A DNA stretch of 64,000 nt from Xiphydria camelus (lineage: Eukaryota > Arthropoda > Insecta > Hymenoptera > Xiphydriidae). The DNA is taken from NCBI GenBank assembly GCA_963678675.1, contig OY783196.1, positions 15,928,138 to 15,992,137 on the forward strand, read 5' to 3'. Numbering within the stretch: position 1 is the first letter of the stretch; every line of letters starts with the position of its first letter. Shown piece after piece: positions 32,106-44,014 of this stretch. The notes beneath the pieces were generated by a model, which saw only the letters and a list, made by a program, of their open reading frames with translations, was not told the origin of the DNA and searched no databases. A program made the translations under genes and the position numbers.

Positions 32106-32330
32106 TTAAATTTTAACGAAATGTAAGGAGCTCACTCTTCGCCAATGACATTCGTTTGTCATTGCTCAATTGAAACCTCGAGAAAAAAGGTGGTGAGTTT
32201 TCTTCCATCGGGATAGGATGGGATAGTTAGAAGGAAATGGGTTCATTGGATTACATTCTTGAACTGATCTGCCATATGAAAAAGTGACACGTTAACTACA
32301 AGAACCTATTAATTGAATTGTTGAAATAAT
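32106..32330. other. Unassigned short flank
   Basis: No frame or repeat recognised. Contains GGGATAGGATGGGATAG at 32210. Confidence 0.3.
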
Positions 32331-32810
32331 TTATTCATTTATAATTTTTACTTTTTCGGATTTTTGACTGTAAGTACGTTTTTGCCAATAAATGCGATAC
32401 TGTTTCTGATGGAAGAAAGGCATGAAAACTTCGTGTTCCTTTAATTGTTTGAGTAAGTTTGTATCTTTCCGACAAGAGTTGAGAGTGAGTCTCGTATTCC
32501 TTTTTAGTACAATATACAAAATTTATTTTTTCGATATTTGCAGTTGCCCAGTCGAACAATTTCTGTGGTGTTGTAATTTGATCTTGCATTGGTCTTTGTA
32601 AACTGGCCCTTGCTGCAAGACGTTTTAAAGTGCCACCAATGCAATCGCATGCATTTTTGCCATGAGATGTAGCAAAAAATGCCATTCTGCATTAATTCCG
32701 AAATCTTCAAAATGAAAACTCAGGTTTATTAAATTATATTTGTTTTTGTACTGGGACGAAGGCTCATCAGAAAAATATTTGATTTTTTTATTGTACTGTA
32801 TTTGAATTTT
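32331..32810 (-). pseudogene. Relic of a repeated uncharacterised arthropod protein
   Basis: Two overlapping frames can be joined by one shift near 32680. The upstream one reads a FSDEPSSQYKNKYN and FHFEDFGINAEWHF pattern; the downstream one carries TSHGKNACDCIGGTLKRLAA and RASLQRP. I recognise this block from many repetitive arthropod gene models, probably transposon-borne, without knowing its function. The 3' end tapers off into a stop near 32335. Confidence 0.55.
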
Positions 32811-32916
32811 TTTTTCGAAACTTTGACACCCTGTATCTTTGTTAGGAAACATTTTTGAAAAAAATTTTCTTATGAAAGTCTACTTTTTTGTTGTTCTATC
32901 ACATATAAAAAAAAAG
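32811..32916. mobile_element. Left fragment of a MITE related to 52348-53309, split by an insert
   Basis: GACACCCTGTATCTTTGTTAGG onward matches 53189-53285 closely. It breaks off in an A run and resumes at 34221-34255 with ATGACGTTTAACCTGGTCCA and the terminal CACCCTG. Confidence 0.75.
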
Positions 32917-34220
32917 GTGTGAGTGCCGTTGTACTCGCGGAGGATGTGTAAACATCTTACAATTATCTGCAGTCCGAGTTTAATTGGGGAATATGACGTC
33001 GTAGTTCGACATAAAGAAGTTTAATTTTTTCTATAATAAAATATTTATTATTATTATATTAGATTTATAACTTACTAGCAGCCCGTCCCGGCTTCGCACG
33101 GGTAGATTGTGGATTGATTTTGTCCGTCCACCATTGTTTAAATACATTTTTAATACAAAACTTTTAGTATTTTTCCCGGGATACGCAATGGTCATATTGG
33201 ATTTGACCTTGACCATGACCTTCAAGGTTATATCGAGGTCAAATTAATTTTTTTTCACGTTCAAATGTGTTCTTGACCATTTTTTTCATGTTACCTTTAT
33301 TGTCAGCGAAGGTCAAATTTAGGTCAAGTATAGTTCGACTTTTTGAACACCCTGTATAAGATTTACTAACTCAGAAACCTTCGCGGATATGCGTCCAACT
33401 GTTCCCCAAATTTTCATCGCAATCGGATGAACGGTTTAGGAAGGCATAATAATCATCCGTACCGGTACTTTTTGAACACCCTGTATAAGATTTACTAACT
33501 CAGAAACCTTCGCGGGCATGCGTCCAACCATTCCCCAAAGTTTCATCGCAATCGGATGAACGGTTTAGGAAGGCATAATAATCATCCGTACCGGTACTTT
33601 TTGAACACCCTGTATAAGATTTACTAACTCAAACCTTCGCGGATATGCGTCCAACTGTTCCCCAAATTTTCGTCGCAATCGGATGAACGGTTTAGGAAGG
33701 CATAATAATCATCCGTACCGGTACTTTTTGAACACCCTGTATAAGATTTACTAACTCAGAAACCTTCGCGGGCATGCGTCCAACCATTCCCCAACTTTTC
33801 ATCGCAATCAGATGAACGGTTTAGGAAGGCATAATCATCATCAGTACCGGTACTTTTTGAACACCCTGTATAAGATTTACTAACTCAGAAACCTTCGCGG
33901 GCATGCGTCCAACCATTCCCCAAAGTTTCATCGCAATCGGATGAACGGTTTAGGAAAGCATTTGATATTACCTTAAAGGTCACGGTCAAGGTCAAATCCA
34001 ATACGACCACTGGGTAGCCACGGGAAAATCCTTAAAGTTTTGTATTAAACATTTTTCTCTAAAATGTTTTCCCGTTGAGATAATCCAGCTTGCGCGAATA
34101 GTATGCGCAGTAGCGCCACACACACACTGACGCAGTCACATGTACACGGCTTACGTCTGACGCTCGATTTCCCAGGAAGGTCCCACCGTAGAGCCATAGC
34201 ATAGATGTTTACACATCGAA
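32917..34220. mobile_element. 1.3-kb insertion holding a tandem repeat between inverted segments
   Basis: It separates the two parts of the MITE tail above. Inside, 33150-33240 and 33965-34060 are inverted copies (GGATTTGACCTTGACC and complement). Between them lie five tandem units. AGCAGCCCGTCCCGGCTTCG at 33079 is a retroposon-type word common in insect genomes. GTGTAAACATC near 32950 and GATGTTTACAC near 34205 are possible ends. Confidence 0.5.
33345..33965. repeat. Tandem repeat of about 128 bp, five copies
   Basis: Units start GAACACCCTGTATAAGATTT at 33345, 33474, 33603, 33730 and 33859, and contain TCATCGCAATCGGATGAACGG. The latter resembles the tail of RTE-type retroposons as I know them. 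Confidence 0.93.
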
Positions 34221-34256
34221 AAATGACGTTTAACCTGGTCCACCCTGTATAAAACA

Positions 34257-34480
34257 AAGTCGGGTTAGGTACACTATTTATAACTAAAGGACGGCTGGAC
34301 AGATTTGTATGACCTTTGATTCTTGGATTTGTCTCCGCCGCGAATAGCAGAATAAGTATTAAAACATCGGAAAAATTTACAAAAAAAAAATTTATTAAGA
34401 AATTAATTTTTCTAGAGAAGTTTCCTTGCGTACTGGAAAGTAAGAAAATTAAAAAAAATCTGGTGGTGAATAACAATATA
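34257..34480. repeat. Retroposon 3'-end fragment, reverse of 40390-40475
   Basis: GGACGGCTGGACAGATTT and TTGGATTTGTCTCCGCCGCG are found in complement at 40395-40440. Both copies are short and carry no open frame of interest. Confidence 0.6.
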
Positions 34481-34562
34481 TGAAGCTGCTGCTAGCTCTA
34501 ATTGCAGAGCTACGTCCATTGCTGTAGTCAGACTCAAACTGAGGGTGGAAGTCGTGGCGTTG

Positions 34563-35074
34563 TGTCGTAACCTCGTTCGGTTACGTTACGGGATGGTTGA
34601 CACGGCCAAAACTTCCGGAGCGAACCGTATCATCTTGCAACGAGCCGTAACATGTTCGATGTTACGTTACGGGTCATCTGTACAGATGGATACGCGCCTT
34701 TACAAATGGATACGGGCCTGTATAAATCGCCCGTTTCCCTTATGACGAAATCGCGTCGCTGAGTTGCGAGAACGAGACTCTTGTAATGAATTCGTATGGC
34801 GGAGCCGCGAGAACGAGACTCTAAGGTCACAAGTCTATAAACGAATCGCAGGGAAGGTACTCGTCGGCGAAGTAACTGAACGTACTTATAAATGAGTAGT
34901 AACGTTTATTCAAAACTCGAGGTAACGTGTACACAATCGTGGCTTACAGGAGACTAGCTCCAAGCGTTCGCCGGTCCTTTCTTAAGGACTCGGCGCGGAC
35001 CAGGTGGGGGAACCAGGACCAAAGGGGCTGGGTCGTCGGCATCTTTGACGAAGATTGTTTTGTGAGGTGCGACA
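34563..35074 (-). repeat. LTR of an env-bearing Gypsy/errantivirus-like element (about 512 bp)
   Basis: Minus-strand boundaries are TGTCGCACC at 35074 and GGTTACGACA at 34563. AACAGGGGAGG on its 5' side is a good polypurine tract, marking this as the 3' LTR. Its upstream (minus) neighbour is an env-like gene. No partner LTR is in the window, so the other boundary cannot be checked. Confidence 0.65.
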
Positions 35075-35471
35075 CCTCCCCTGTTAGATTGAGCTTGGTC
35101 CTCCAAGTTCGCTGAGTGATATTGGACCACTGTGTGACTGGTCAATTCTCCTCTTTCCTGTGTGGTATATGTTCCTCCAGTACCAAAGTTGCAGCAATTG
35201 TAGGTGATTATTTGGCAGCCGGTGACGTAGCGCTTCACCATGCTTGATGTTGCCTTCCAGATACATGATAGTATTCCAAATCGATTTAGTACATACAGTG
35301 CGGTTAATGTAATAGAAGCGTAGCCTATGTAGGTAAGTGATTTATACAATTGTTCTCTCTTTCCAGGTGAGCACGCGGTAGTGTGTTAACATATCATTAA
35401 TCTGAGCGTCTATGTTATCGGCCGTTGTTGCAAGTTTTTGTAGTATTTTAGGTGAGAGGTGTGGTGACATT

Positions 35472-35518
<47 letters not shown>

Positions 35519-35794
35519 GGGAGAGAGAGAGGGGAGAGAGAGGGAGAGAGAGAGGGGAGAGAGAGAGAGAGGAGAGGGAGAGAGGGAGAGAGGGNNNNNN
35601 NNNNNNNNNNNNNNNNNNNNNNNNNNNNNNNNNNNNNNNNNNNNNNNNNNNNNNNNNNNNNNNNNNNNNNNNNNNNNNNNNNNNNNNNNNNNNNNNNNNN
35701 NNNNNNNNNNNNNNNNNNNNNNNNNNNNNNNNNNNNNNNNNNNNNNNNNNNNNNNNNNNNNNNNNNNNNNNNNNNNNNNNNNNNNNNNNNNNNN

Positions 35795-35825
<31 letters not shown>

Positions 35826-36421
35826 CCTTTATTTCGCTTATTTGTATGTTAGAGAGATTTCTGAAATTTCAAGTATCGAACGATATTATTTTAAGCGTGG
35901 TTCCTTCCGCTTCAGCGGAAGGATGAAGCGTAATTGTTCGGATGAGCCATGACATCCCGCGGGAATAGTTACTTTACTTGTTTTTCTAGTAGGATCGATT
36001 GATATTTTTGATCTCTCGAACATACAGAGAAAAGGTTGTCCGGTTGTGGTGCTACCGCTATCCATACATTGTTTTATTCCGTGGGGAGCCAGTAGGTTGT
36101 GGTTAAATGTAATTTGCTAATGGTACAGTTGCTTATTCTTTTTCGTCTGATTATTTGATGTGCGCAGGCATCCTGAGTCTGTGTAGAGTAATCGGGTTTA
36201 TTTCTCCGAATTATGGCTATGCCCTCTACTCTTTTGTAACTATGATATTCATCTCTTTCTATCAGAAAGTATCTTAGATTATTGTAAGTGGCTATGTATT
36301 CTTCCTTAAACATTACTACGCCGTACATTCCTTCCATTGGGATGGGTATAGGTGATACTTTACTAATATTATACCGATTCTCTTCTACTACCCGTGTGGA
36401 AATCTGCCCAAGTTGGCCCAA
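35075..36421 (-). pseudogene. env: Env-like (baculovirus F-type) pseudogene of an endogenous retrovirus-like element
   Basis: The minus-strand piece at 36074-36421 has the cysteine-poor central pattern of insect errantivirus Env proteins and ends at a premature stop. The piece ending in the LTR (upper end 35349) starts with one hydrophobic membrane-spanning stretch followed by a short basic, cysteine-containing tail. Between them lie a GA microsatellite and a 200-bp N gap, so the middle is unreadable. The upstream part is cut off by the fold-back element at 36391. A dead, incomplete copy. Call by pattern only. Confidence 0.5.
35478..35822. repeat. (GA)n microsatellite containing an N gap
   Basis: GAGAGA and GGGAGAGA runs border 200 N at 35595-35794. 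The gap is probably a repeat of unresolved length; 200 may be a placeholder. Confidence 0.95.
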
Positions 36422-39394
36422 TCAGTAATTGGGCGCCAATTAGGCCCCAATTGGGCGGCCTAATTTGAATAAAATATAATAAATCGAATAGATACAATTG
36501 TTTGTTTTATTTATGTACCGGAAGTAAAAATAAATCTGGAGATTTAGAACTTATTCCGAACTTTTAGTGACTGGAATTTAGGTCAGGTGATACGATGTAG
36601 TATTAGCGTTTAGTTGGGGCTACGTTGGGCAGCCCAATCAGGCCCCAACTAAGGTACTAGTTGGGGCTACGTTGGGCACCCCAATCTGGCCCTAACTAAG
36701 GTACCTAATCACTACCCTAGCAAGAAATATTGTATAATTTTTATGTTTTAATGTTGATAGCATCGCCTCAAAAACTTTACTAACTTTATTATGATGGCAT
36801 TGGTAATAAATAAATAATATATTTCATTCTTTGATAATTGCGTTTTTAATAATCTTTACAGCATTTTTCAAATTGAGTGGAGTAAGATACATATAATGAT
36901 AAATTGGCCATTTCTATTACAGAATAAATAAAATTGAAATCTATTCCGAACTTTTAGTGACTGAAATTTGGGTCAGGTGATACGACATAGTATTAGCGTT
37001 TAGTTGGGGCTACATTGGGTACCCCAATCTGGCCCCAACTGAGGTACCTAATCACTTAGTCTAAGGCACTTATCCATTTTTACCTATGCCGCAAACAAAC
37101 CGACGAAGGTAGGGTGATTTTTTCAGGGCTGTTTAAGGGTAGTCTCCAGAGTACCGAATCAAAAGGCTTTTTTATTATTTTATTATTATTATTTTTTTTC
37201 GACAAAATGACCTTAATAAAAGTTGTAGATAGTAACATTCTAATCTTTGCTTTATGACTTTTTTTTCCAGCTATTTTAGTTTAGGCGCTACGGCTATTTT
37301 TGTGTTTAGAAATTCGCCAGGGCCGTCCCGGGAAAAGAGTACATTATATGGCAGTCAATGTGTCTGAAGGTGAATAAACCGGCCCTAAATGTTATACTTA
37401 CTATTTATTGCAATTCTATACATATAAATAATTGCTATAAAATACACCTGATGAAAAACATTCATATTGTTGTTCACTAATTGGTTTTTCCGAGGATTTC
37501 TATATTCTTATCGTGTTTGGTACTGTACAAAAGTGCCGATTTTTCGCTGACTACTGCCACCAAGTGTCACTGTACGGGTATTGCACGGTCCCAATATGCC
37601 TGTCTCTGGACAGGCGCATCACGGAACGTCGACGTATCTGCGCACAACCCCGGAGTTTTTTCACGTTTTTACTCTTACACTTTCTCGAAACTTTCTTCTC
37701 ATATCGTGAAATGGAAAAAACCCGCCCTTATGCCGAAGCATACCCCTTCCTTGTGAGCCGTTCCCGTGTGGAAATGTTCATTGGGGCCCAATTGGGCTGC
37801 CCAATTACTAGTTGGGCGCCAATTGGGCAGTCCAATCAGTGCCCAATTGGGCTTTCGTTGGGCTTGTAACGCTCCGCCCAACGTATGCCCAATTGGGCCC
37901 CAATTGGGCAACCCTATTTATGCCCAATCAACCTGAAATGTTACTTTTAATGAATAATAAGATTAATAATGAATAATAAGATTAATAATAATTAATAAGA
38001 TTTTGTATTTTCGCATAAAATGTACAAAAGTAAAATATAAACGTATTCAAGCGGAACAATGATTGATACAAATCATACGCGCGGGTTTCCTTAGTTTTTC
38101 ATAGTTTCCTTAGTTATTCCATTGCATCTCCTATTTTTCTGCCACGGCTTGTTGATGGAGAAGAAAAACCATTGACTCGTCCCGTGCTCGCATGACGCTG
38201 AAAACAAAAAATAGAATATCCACAAAGATATATGTCCTTCATAGGCAATGAAAGTGAGGTTAGAATGGTCAGATAGAAAGTAACTTATCTGATGGCAATT
38301 CTTCTGAGATGCTGCCGTCTCCTTTCCTGCTCTTTATGTACAGGCATCCAGAGAAAAGTAGCACTGCATCCGTTCACTATCACGATTCACGATTATTAAA
38401 AAAAAATACAAACGATTAGCAAACTACACGGAGCATCTGTCACATTCACCACTATTCGCCAGGGCCGTCCCGAAAAAAGGGGACGTTTTCAGCCTCTCTC
38501 CAGGGCCGTACTCTTTTCCCGGGACGGCCCTTGCGAATTTCTAAACACAAAAATAGCCGTAGCGCTTAAACTAAAATAGCTAGAAAAAAAAGTCATAAAG
38601 CAAAGATTAGAATGTTATTATCTACAACTTGTATTAAGGTCATTTTGTCGAAAAAAAAAAAATAATAAAATAATAAAAAAGGCTTTTCACACTAAAAAAT
38701 CACACTACCCTCGTCGATTTGTTTGCGGCATAGGTAAAAATGGATAAGTGCCTTGGACTAAGTGATTAGGTACCAACTAAACGCTAATACTATATCGTAT
38801 CACCTGACCCAAATTTCAGTCACTAAAAGTTCGGAATAGATTTCAATTTTATTTATTCTGTAATAGAAAATGGCCAATTTATCATTATATGTATCTTACT
38901 CCACTCAATTTGAAAAATGCTGTAAAGATTATTAAAAACGCAATTATCAAAGAATGAAATATAGGTATTATATATTTATTACCAATGTCATCATAATAAG
39001 GTTAGTAAAGTTTTTTAGGCGATGCTATCAACATTAAAACATAAAAATTATACAATATTTCTTGCTAGGGTAGTAATTAGGTACCTTAGTTGGGGCCAGA
39101 TTGGGGTGCCCAACGTAGCCCCAACTAGTACCTTAGTTGGGGCCTGATTGGGCTGCCCAACGTAGCCCCAACTAAACGCTAATACTACATCGTATCACCT
39201 GACCCAAATTCCAGTCACTAAAAGTTCGGAATAAGTTCTAAATGTCCAGATTTATTTTTACTTCCGGTACATAAATAAAACAAACAATTGTATCTATTCG
39301 ATTTATTATATTTTATTCAAATCGGGCCGCCCAATTGGGGCCTAATTGGCGCCCAATTACTGATTGGGCCAACTTGGGCAGATTTCCATACGGG
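36391..39394. mobile_element. 3-kb fold-back element with about 0.9-kb inverted arms
   Basis: Arms 36391-37343 and 38508-39394 mirror each other from GTGGAAATCTGCCCAAGTTGG to AAATTCGCCAGGGCCGTCCC. The arms hold two to three copies of GTTGGGGCTACGTTGGGC units. The left arm has one extra unit near 37005-37050. The spacer 37344-38507 is different DNA. No transposase is encoded. The insertion cuts the env-like gene. I could not define a target duplication. Confidence 0.88.
37344..38507. other. Spacer of the fold-back element
   Basis: Holds a cluster of GCCCAATTGGGC-type words at 37785-37930, a one-sided copy (38100-38450) of the arm of the palindrome at 60689-62286, and two overlapping open frames at 37481-37869 without motifs. 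A second CGCCAGGGCCGTCCCG at 38456 repeats the inner arm border. Confidence 0.6.
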
Positions 39395-40230
39395 TTTCCC
39401 GGCAGTCGTGAAAAATTCGTTATCGTGTCCGTATCTCCTCCTGCTCCTCACTTACGCAAGCATCGCACTCATTCTAAGTGTTCCCGGACATTCGTTGTTA
39501 ACCCGAAAATAAAATCTACGTATTTACCAAACAACAACCCTCTCTCTCCAGTTTCTTCGCTTCTGTCTACACCTTCGTCGCAACAGCGTTCTTTCCTGGA
39601 TTCCGATTCTATTCCCTTTCTCTCCTCGAACTATTTTATGTTTGGTCTTCCGAACATTTACGAATGGCTTTAACTATGAATGCGATTTGCTCTTGGGCAG
39701 GTATTTTACACCTTCCATTTTTCTATTAATTCAACATAAAAGGTATAATTTTTAATAATATAATAATGTTCTGTTCGTTCCGAGGTTTTTGAACGTACTG
39801 GACGCTCTTCGACCAGGAGCTTGTTGTATGACTTTTTTAGTTTTCTCTTACGACCGGGGGTGGGAGTGCTAACTATGCAACGCGAAGAAATTTCCAGGGA
39901 AATGCGGAAGGCAGGATTAAGTGTTGTAAATCCCGAGGAAACTCCAGTGTTCGGTTCCTATGTCCCGGTCGACGTACACGTACACGGGACCCTGTGGCAT
40001 TGAGGAACTTTCCCGGATCTAATTTATGACCCAAAGGGTCCCAAGGAGTGTCGAATTTTTCCCTCGCACCGGTCTAGGGCCCAAATGCGAGAAGCATTTG
40101 GGCGAATACGCGACATACATACATTAATCCAATGCCAGTCACTCGCTAACCCACTAAACGGTATACTAGGAATAGTTTTACTTCTCGCCACCAGACGGCG
40201 TATTGAGACATGTCAGATCCCAATACTTAA
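39395..40230 (+). other. Unassigned stretch with a coding-like frame
   Basis: A plus-strand frame open up to 39673 is serine/proline-rich (LSPVSSLLSTPSSQQRSFLD) and enters from the fold-back arm. A second at 39821-40003 has no motif. Composition is more balanced than the flanks. This could be a decayed retroelement gene or a host exon. GGGCCCAAATGCG...GCATTTGGGC near 40078-40105 is a small hairpin. Confidence 0.3.
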
Positions 40231-40500
40231 TTAGCTGACCCGGCGAACTTCGTACCGCCTCAGAATCAATAAATGTTGTGTTAACTTAAAAACGAAATGT
40301 ATTTTAATTATATTTAAACTAATTTAATTCACTTTACAGCAAGGCATTTGCTTTATTGAAACGAATCTATATATTCTGCTATCCATCGCGGAGACAAATC
40401 CAAGAGTCAAAAGTCATAAAAATCTGTCCAGCCGTTCTTTAGTTATAAATTGTGTAACTAACCCGACTTTATTTTATATATACAGATAAAGAGATTTTTG
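40231..40500. repeat. Retroposon-type repeat
   Basis: Starts with GCTGACCCGGCGAACTTCGT, a word seen widely in insect intergenic repeats, and ends with the fragment shared with 34257-34480 (complement) followed by a TATATA stretch. Confidence 0.5.
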
Positions 40501-40530
40501 TTACCAATAAAGGTACCTACTTCTCGTTTG

Positions 40531-40827
40531 CTAGGGTGAAATTAGAAAAATGACTAAAGCTTCTTTGAATTTATCATTTCGAAGTTCTTTCGAAGTCAGT
40601 TGGTCTAGCTTGTTTTGGACCACAGATGACGTACTCGTAATCAGTTTCGAAACCTCCTCGCAACGAACGCTCGTAATCTTTGACTGAAGGCAGAGAATAC
40701 CGATGAAAACTATATGTACACGTGGAGCATCAGAACTGTATAGAATTTGTAGAATTTTCTTTGAAATATTGCCGAACGACTTTGGCACATCTTTAATACG
40801 ACGAATGAAAAAAAAATCCATCAACAA
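40531..40827 (-). pseudogene. 3' part of an uncharacterised element protein, split by Ens-2
   Basis: Open for about 98 residues: DFFFIRRIKDVPKSFGNISK then SSDAPRVHIVF. This is the order of a conserved block in large uncharacterised proteins repeated in arthropod genomes, as I remember it. The frame ends exactly at the Ens-2 boundary, and the other side at 44632 continues coding-like minus-strand sequence. Confidence 0.5.
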
Positions 40828-40830
40828 TTA

Positions 40831-41006
40831 CCCAGTCCGCAGACGCACGTCAAAATGACGTCATAATCTGGTGACTTATACCCAGATATGACGTGACTAT
40901 ATGACGACAATATGACGTGAAAATGACCTCCTAATATCACAGACCGATGACGTGATTTATCTGACGTCATTCTCACGTCACGAAACGACGTGAATTTGAC
41001 GTCCAA
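40831..41006. repeat. Left subterminal TGACGTCA array of Ens-2
   Basis: About ten TGACGT or ACGTCA cores in 170 bp, in both orientations, among them ATGACGTCAT and CTGACGTCATTC. The core is also the cAMP-response-element consensus; whether host bZIP proteins bind it is an open question. Confidence 0.88.
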
Positions 41007-41864
41007 AAATATGTTTTATTCACCAGAAATCCACTTTCAATTAAAACCACTGAATATTATTGTGTAAGTGTATATTTTGATAAAATACCAGAGAAACTGT
41101 GGTACATGATCAACTTTTATCCTTATAATTAACATAACAATAATTAAGGCACTATAATATTATATGCAATATACAAAAGTGTGTTCAAGAGGATTATCAA
41201 TATTTCAAAATGCGCAAATTATCGAATACAAATAAAAATGATGGTAGAGGATAACTGAAAATATATAATGTAATTGTATGTAGGTATACTTCGACCGCCG
41301 AGAGATGAAGCGCGAAAAACTCAGTCTAAACGTTCAAGCACTACGGAATCCATATGCGCTCGGCGTTTTTCGCGCTTCTTCTCTCGGCGGTCGAACTATA
41401 TAGGTATATACTTTCAAATAGAAATGTGGGTACATACATTTTAAAAATTTGTCTTTAAAATAATTTTCATACTTTTACACACAGAATAGGAATTGCTATA
41501 AAACTATAATTATAAACAGAAACAATGCATTTGCCATATATGTCGGTAATAGACCAAATTTTAAGTTGTGAGATATTTTTTACCACAAAAATATTTAATT
41601 CGCTTGAAGGGTACGGAAGTGAATATAAATTTGAGTAATTATGAAATTCTTTTCCAATTACGTAAATCCCATTGTCTTTAGATTTTACGATATTATGTAT
41701 TTCAATAACTTTATCCCCGTCTTTAGTTAAAGTATAACAATCAGCTTTAGAGTAACTTACTACCGATAAACATAGGACATAAAAGTTGGTTTTTTAAAAT
41801 TGTTCATGCCATTCAAGATTTTCGTGATGAATAAGCGGCCCTTTTGTGTGCTGACTATTAACTT
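41007..41864. other. AT-rich 3' side of Ens-2 with a hairpin MITE
   Basis: At 41287-41403 TTCGACCGCCGAGAGATGAAG is mirrored by CTTCTCTCGGCGGTCGAA, a 118-bp stem-loop flanked by TATA-like sequence. No gene is seen in the rest. Confidence 0.65.
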
Positions 41865-43490
41865 CTACAACTGCAGAGTGTCATACTTTATTGGCTCTGA
41901 TATTAATATACTGTGTTCAGAAAGTCTGCGATGAATTTGTTGTAAAGGATTAGAAGGTCGTTTACTAATTAAGGATTTTAACTGCCCTAAATAATTTTCG
42001 AAGGGAAAAGCAGAAAAGTTATCCAGTTTAACAAACAATTCAACATCATCGCAGATATGTGAGAATAAATGGACATTATACACCATAAATTCTAGACCAT
42101 AAAGCTCTTTTAAATTATTTATAAAGACATTTATGACATCCCTAACAAATTGTATTCCAAATTTTGTTATATGTTTTGTACACAACAGTATAGACACAGA
42201 AAAACGAAATAAAATAAAATTTTCATAAACAGCAATATCTACTATGTCTTTTAAAACACAGGGGCCTAAGTAAACTAAAAAAGTTCAAAATTCGGTGGCT
42301 TTCCAATATTGCAATTCATCTAATGACCGAGGTTTTCTATTAAATTCGATTGGCATTGAATTTCGAAAAGCGAGTAAACTTTCAGAAATAAGTTTTACTT
42401 TTTGACCAGGCAGTTTAGTTTTTAATGGGCCTCCAATCCAAGTATTCAAAAGCTTTCTCATAATTCCCAAACATACATTATGCATGTAGTCTATTGGAAA
42501 AGTTTGAATTAGATCGATGGGTAATTCAATTAAGGGAGTGTGAGAAATGTGATGTTCTTCATCCAATTGTTGACGAAAAGATTCATTTGTCCGTTTACGG
42601 CACTGTAAGCCATCCAAAACAATTTTATTTTTAAAATATTGTCCATGCACAGTGCATTTATCACACGCAGAGTACCCTGTGTGTGATTTTGTACATTTTA
42701 GATACGCCCTTGCAGGGGCGTCACATACGAAGCTATGAACCTTAAGTTTACAATTTTGTTTTGATGGACTAACAAAGCCATTTTTTAACAAATCGTTCAG
42801 CTCGTCAACAAATGGCTTAAGAAATAAATCAAGAGGTTTCGGCTTACTTTTACCACAAAAAATAGACACTGTAAACGGGCTGCTGCATGGGATATTTTTA
42901 ACTATGGCTAAAATTGGCCAAAACTGTAATTTAGAGCTCTTAAATAATGGGATGCCGTCAACATTAAACCCGAGTTGCAACTCATTAACATTATCGAAAT
43001 TACATTTAGACAGCCCATTTTTTATTCCAAAATAAATAAATTGACCAGTCTCTACATTAGAGACAGTGGTACTAGAAGGAGTGGAAAGTAAAGTGCGGCT
43101 ATCAAGGGGTAGCTCAGGATGGAATGGAGAAAGCAAATGAAGAAGATCTGTTAAGGCAGTTTGAGAGATTTTATGAGTTAAAGACCATTGAGTTAATTTA
43201 CTAAACAGCGTTCGTGATGTACTAGAAGCATCCACCTCAGATTTTGTATTTGGAAAATTATGTATGTCTCTGCCATCATCAGTATCACTAGATTATAAAA
43301 TTTCGAAAATTGGAGTGACAGTAGTAATGTTAGTAAACTCACTTTTATCTTCGCTGACAATGGGATTATTTAAAAAATTATTATTACCTAAAACTTCCGA
43401 TCCATTTCTGACAAATTGGTTTGTAGCTTCTGACACCCTTCTACACATTTGCCTTCGGCCTACAAGTTCTTTCAACTTACGTTTAGACAT
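41865..43490 (-). pseudogene. Tnp2-like transposase of Ens-2 with two in-frame stops
   Basis: One frame runs 541 codons from an ATG at 43490 (basic start MSKRKLKELVGRRQM) to 41865. It is interrupted only by a TAA at 43293-43295 and a TGA at 42285-42287; the latter could be a CGA to TGA change. The core has FNVDGIPLFKSS, FWPIL, VCDAPARA, a CDKC pair and IDYMHNVCLGI, in the order found in the Ens-1 protein. The C-terminal 130 residues (VHLFSHICDDVELFVK, ENYLGQLKSLI) are missing in Ens-1. Catalytic roles of the Asp residues are inferred. Confidence 0.82.
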
Positions 43491-43539
43491 TTTAAGTATA
43501 AAAATAAACAAAATAGTAAACAATATTTTTACACTTTAA

Positions 43540-43720
43540 TCTTCACGTTCAACAGGCATCTCCTGCATTCGCTACTTCGTATGCTTTAACCACACTTTCA
43601 CTGCCTGTTCAACTTTGCTTTGAGTAGCAGCAGGAGATTTAATCTGTACCGCACATGTAACAAAAAATAACAATAAATTTCAAAGTTTATTTACCAATCT
43701 AGGTATATTCAAAATTAACC
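43540..43720 (-). CDS. Candidate last exon of the Ens-2 DUF4806-like gene
   Basis: After a CGGTACAG acceptor (exon from 43643) a frame reads to TAG at about 43570 with QSKVEQAVKVWLKHTK, the type of helix ending seen in DUF4806 proteins. The splice phase does not match the upstream exon's donor, so either two bases were lost, another exon lies between, or the call is wrong. Confidence 0.35.
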
Positions 43721-43839
43721 CCTGCCCACCACCTTCAAACCGTTTATTTTATATCCATAAACGCTAATTTTGTATTTTACACCCTGATGTGTATTTAGAA
43801 ATATTCTCGGAAATATTTTATTATAATATAGGTACTTAC

Positions 43840-44014
43840 GTATGATAGTCGAATTTGGTTTAGTTGTTCCAAAGGCTTTTTTATTGGATTTTTCACTCCT
43901 CTGTCCCGCAAAATTAAATCCTGTCGCCAATTTATTGGTTATTACTGTTCGCAGTATGTGATTTACTAATCCAGTTATTCCAGTACCACCCAAACTTGCT
44001 AAATAGGAAGCCTC
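43840..44014 (-). CDS. DUF4806-like core exon of Ens-2
   Basis: Bounded by an ATGTTATAG acceptor (first base 44014) and a GTAAGTA donor after 43840. The peptide has SLGGTGITGLVNHILRTV, then a LATGFNFAGQRS block and KKAFGTTK, in the same order as the Ens-1 core exon (glycine pair, helix, W/F-x-G-R-type block). It lies upstream of the transposase start, whereas in Ens-1 the DUF4806-like gene lies downstream. Confidence 0.6.

Noticed and set aside
35412..35852. Frame running through the N gap with Arg-Glu repeats
   Set aside because: Made of a GA microsatellite and unknown bases.
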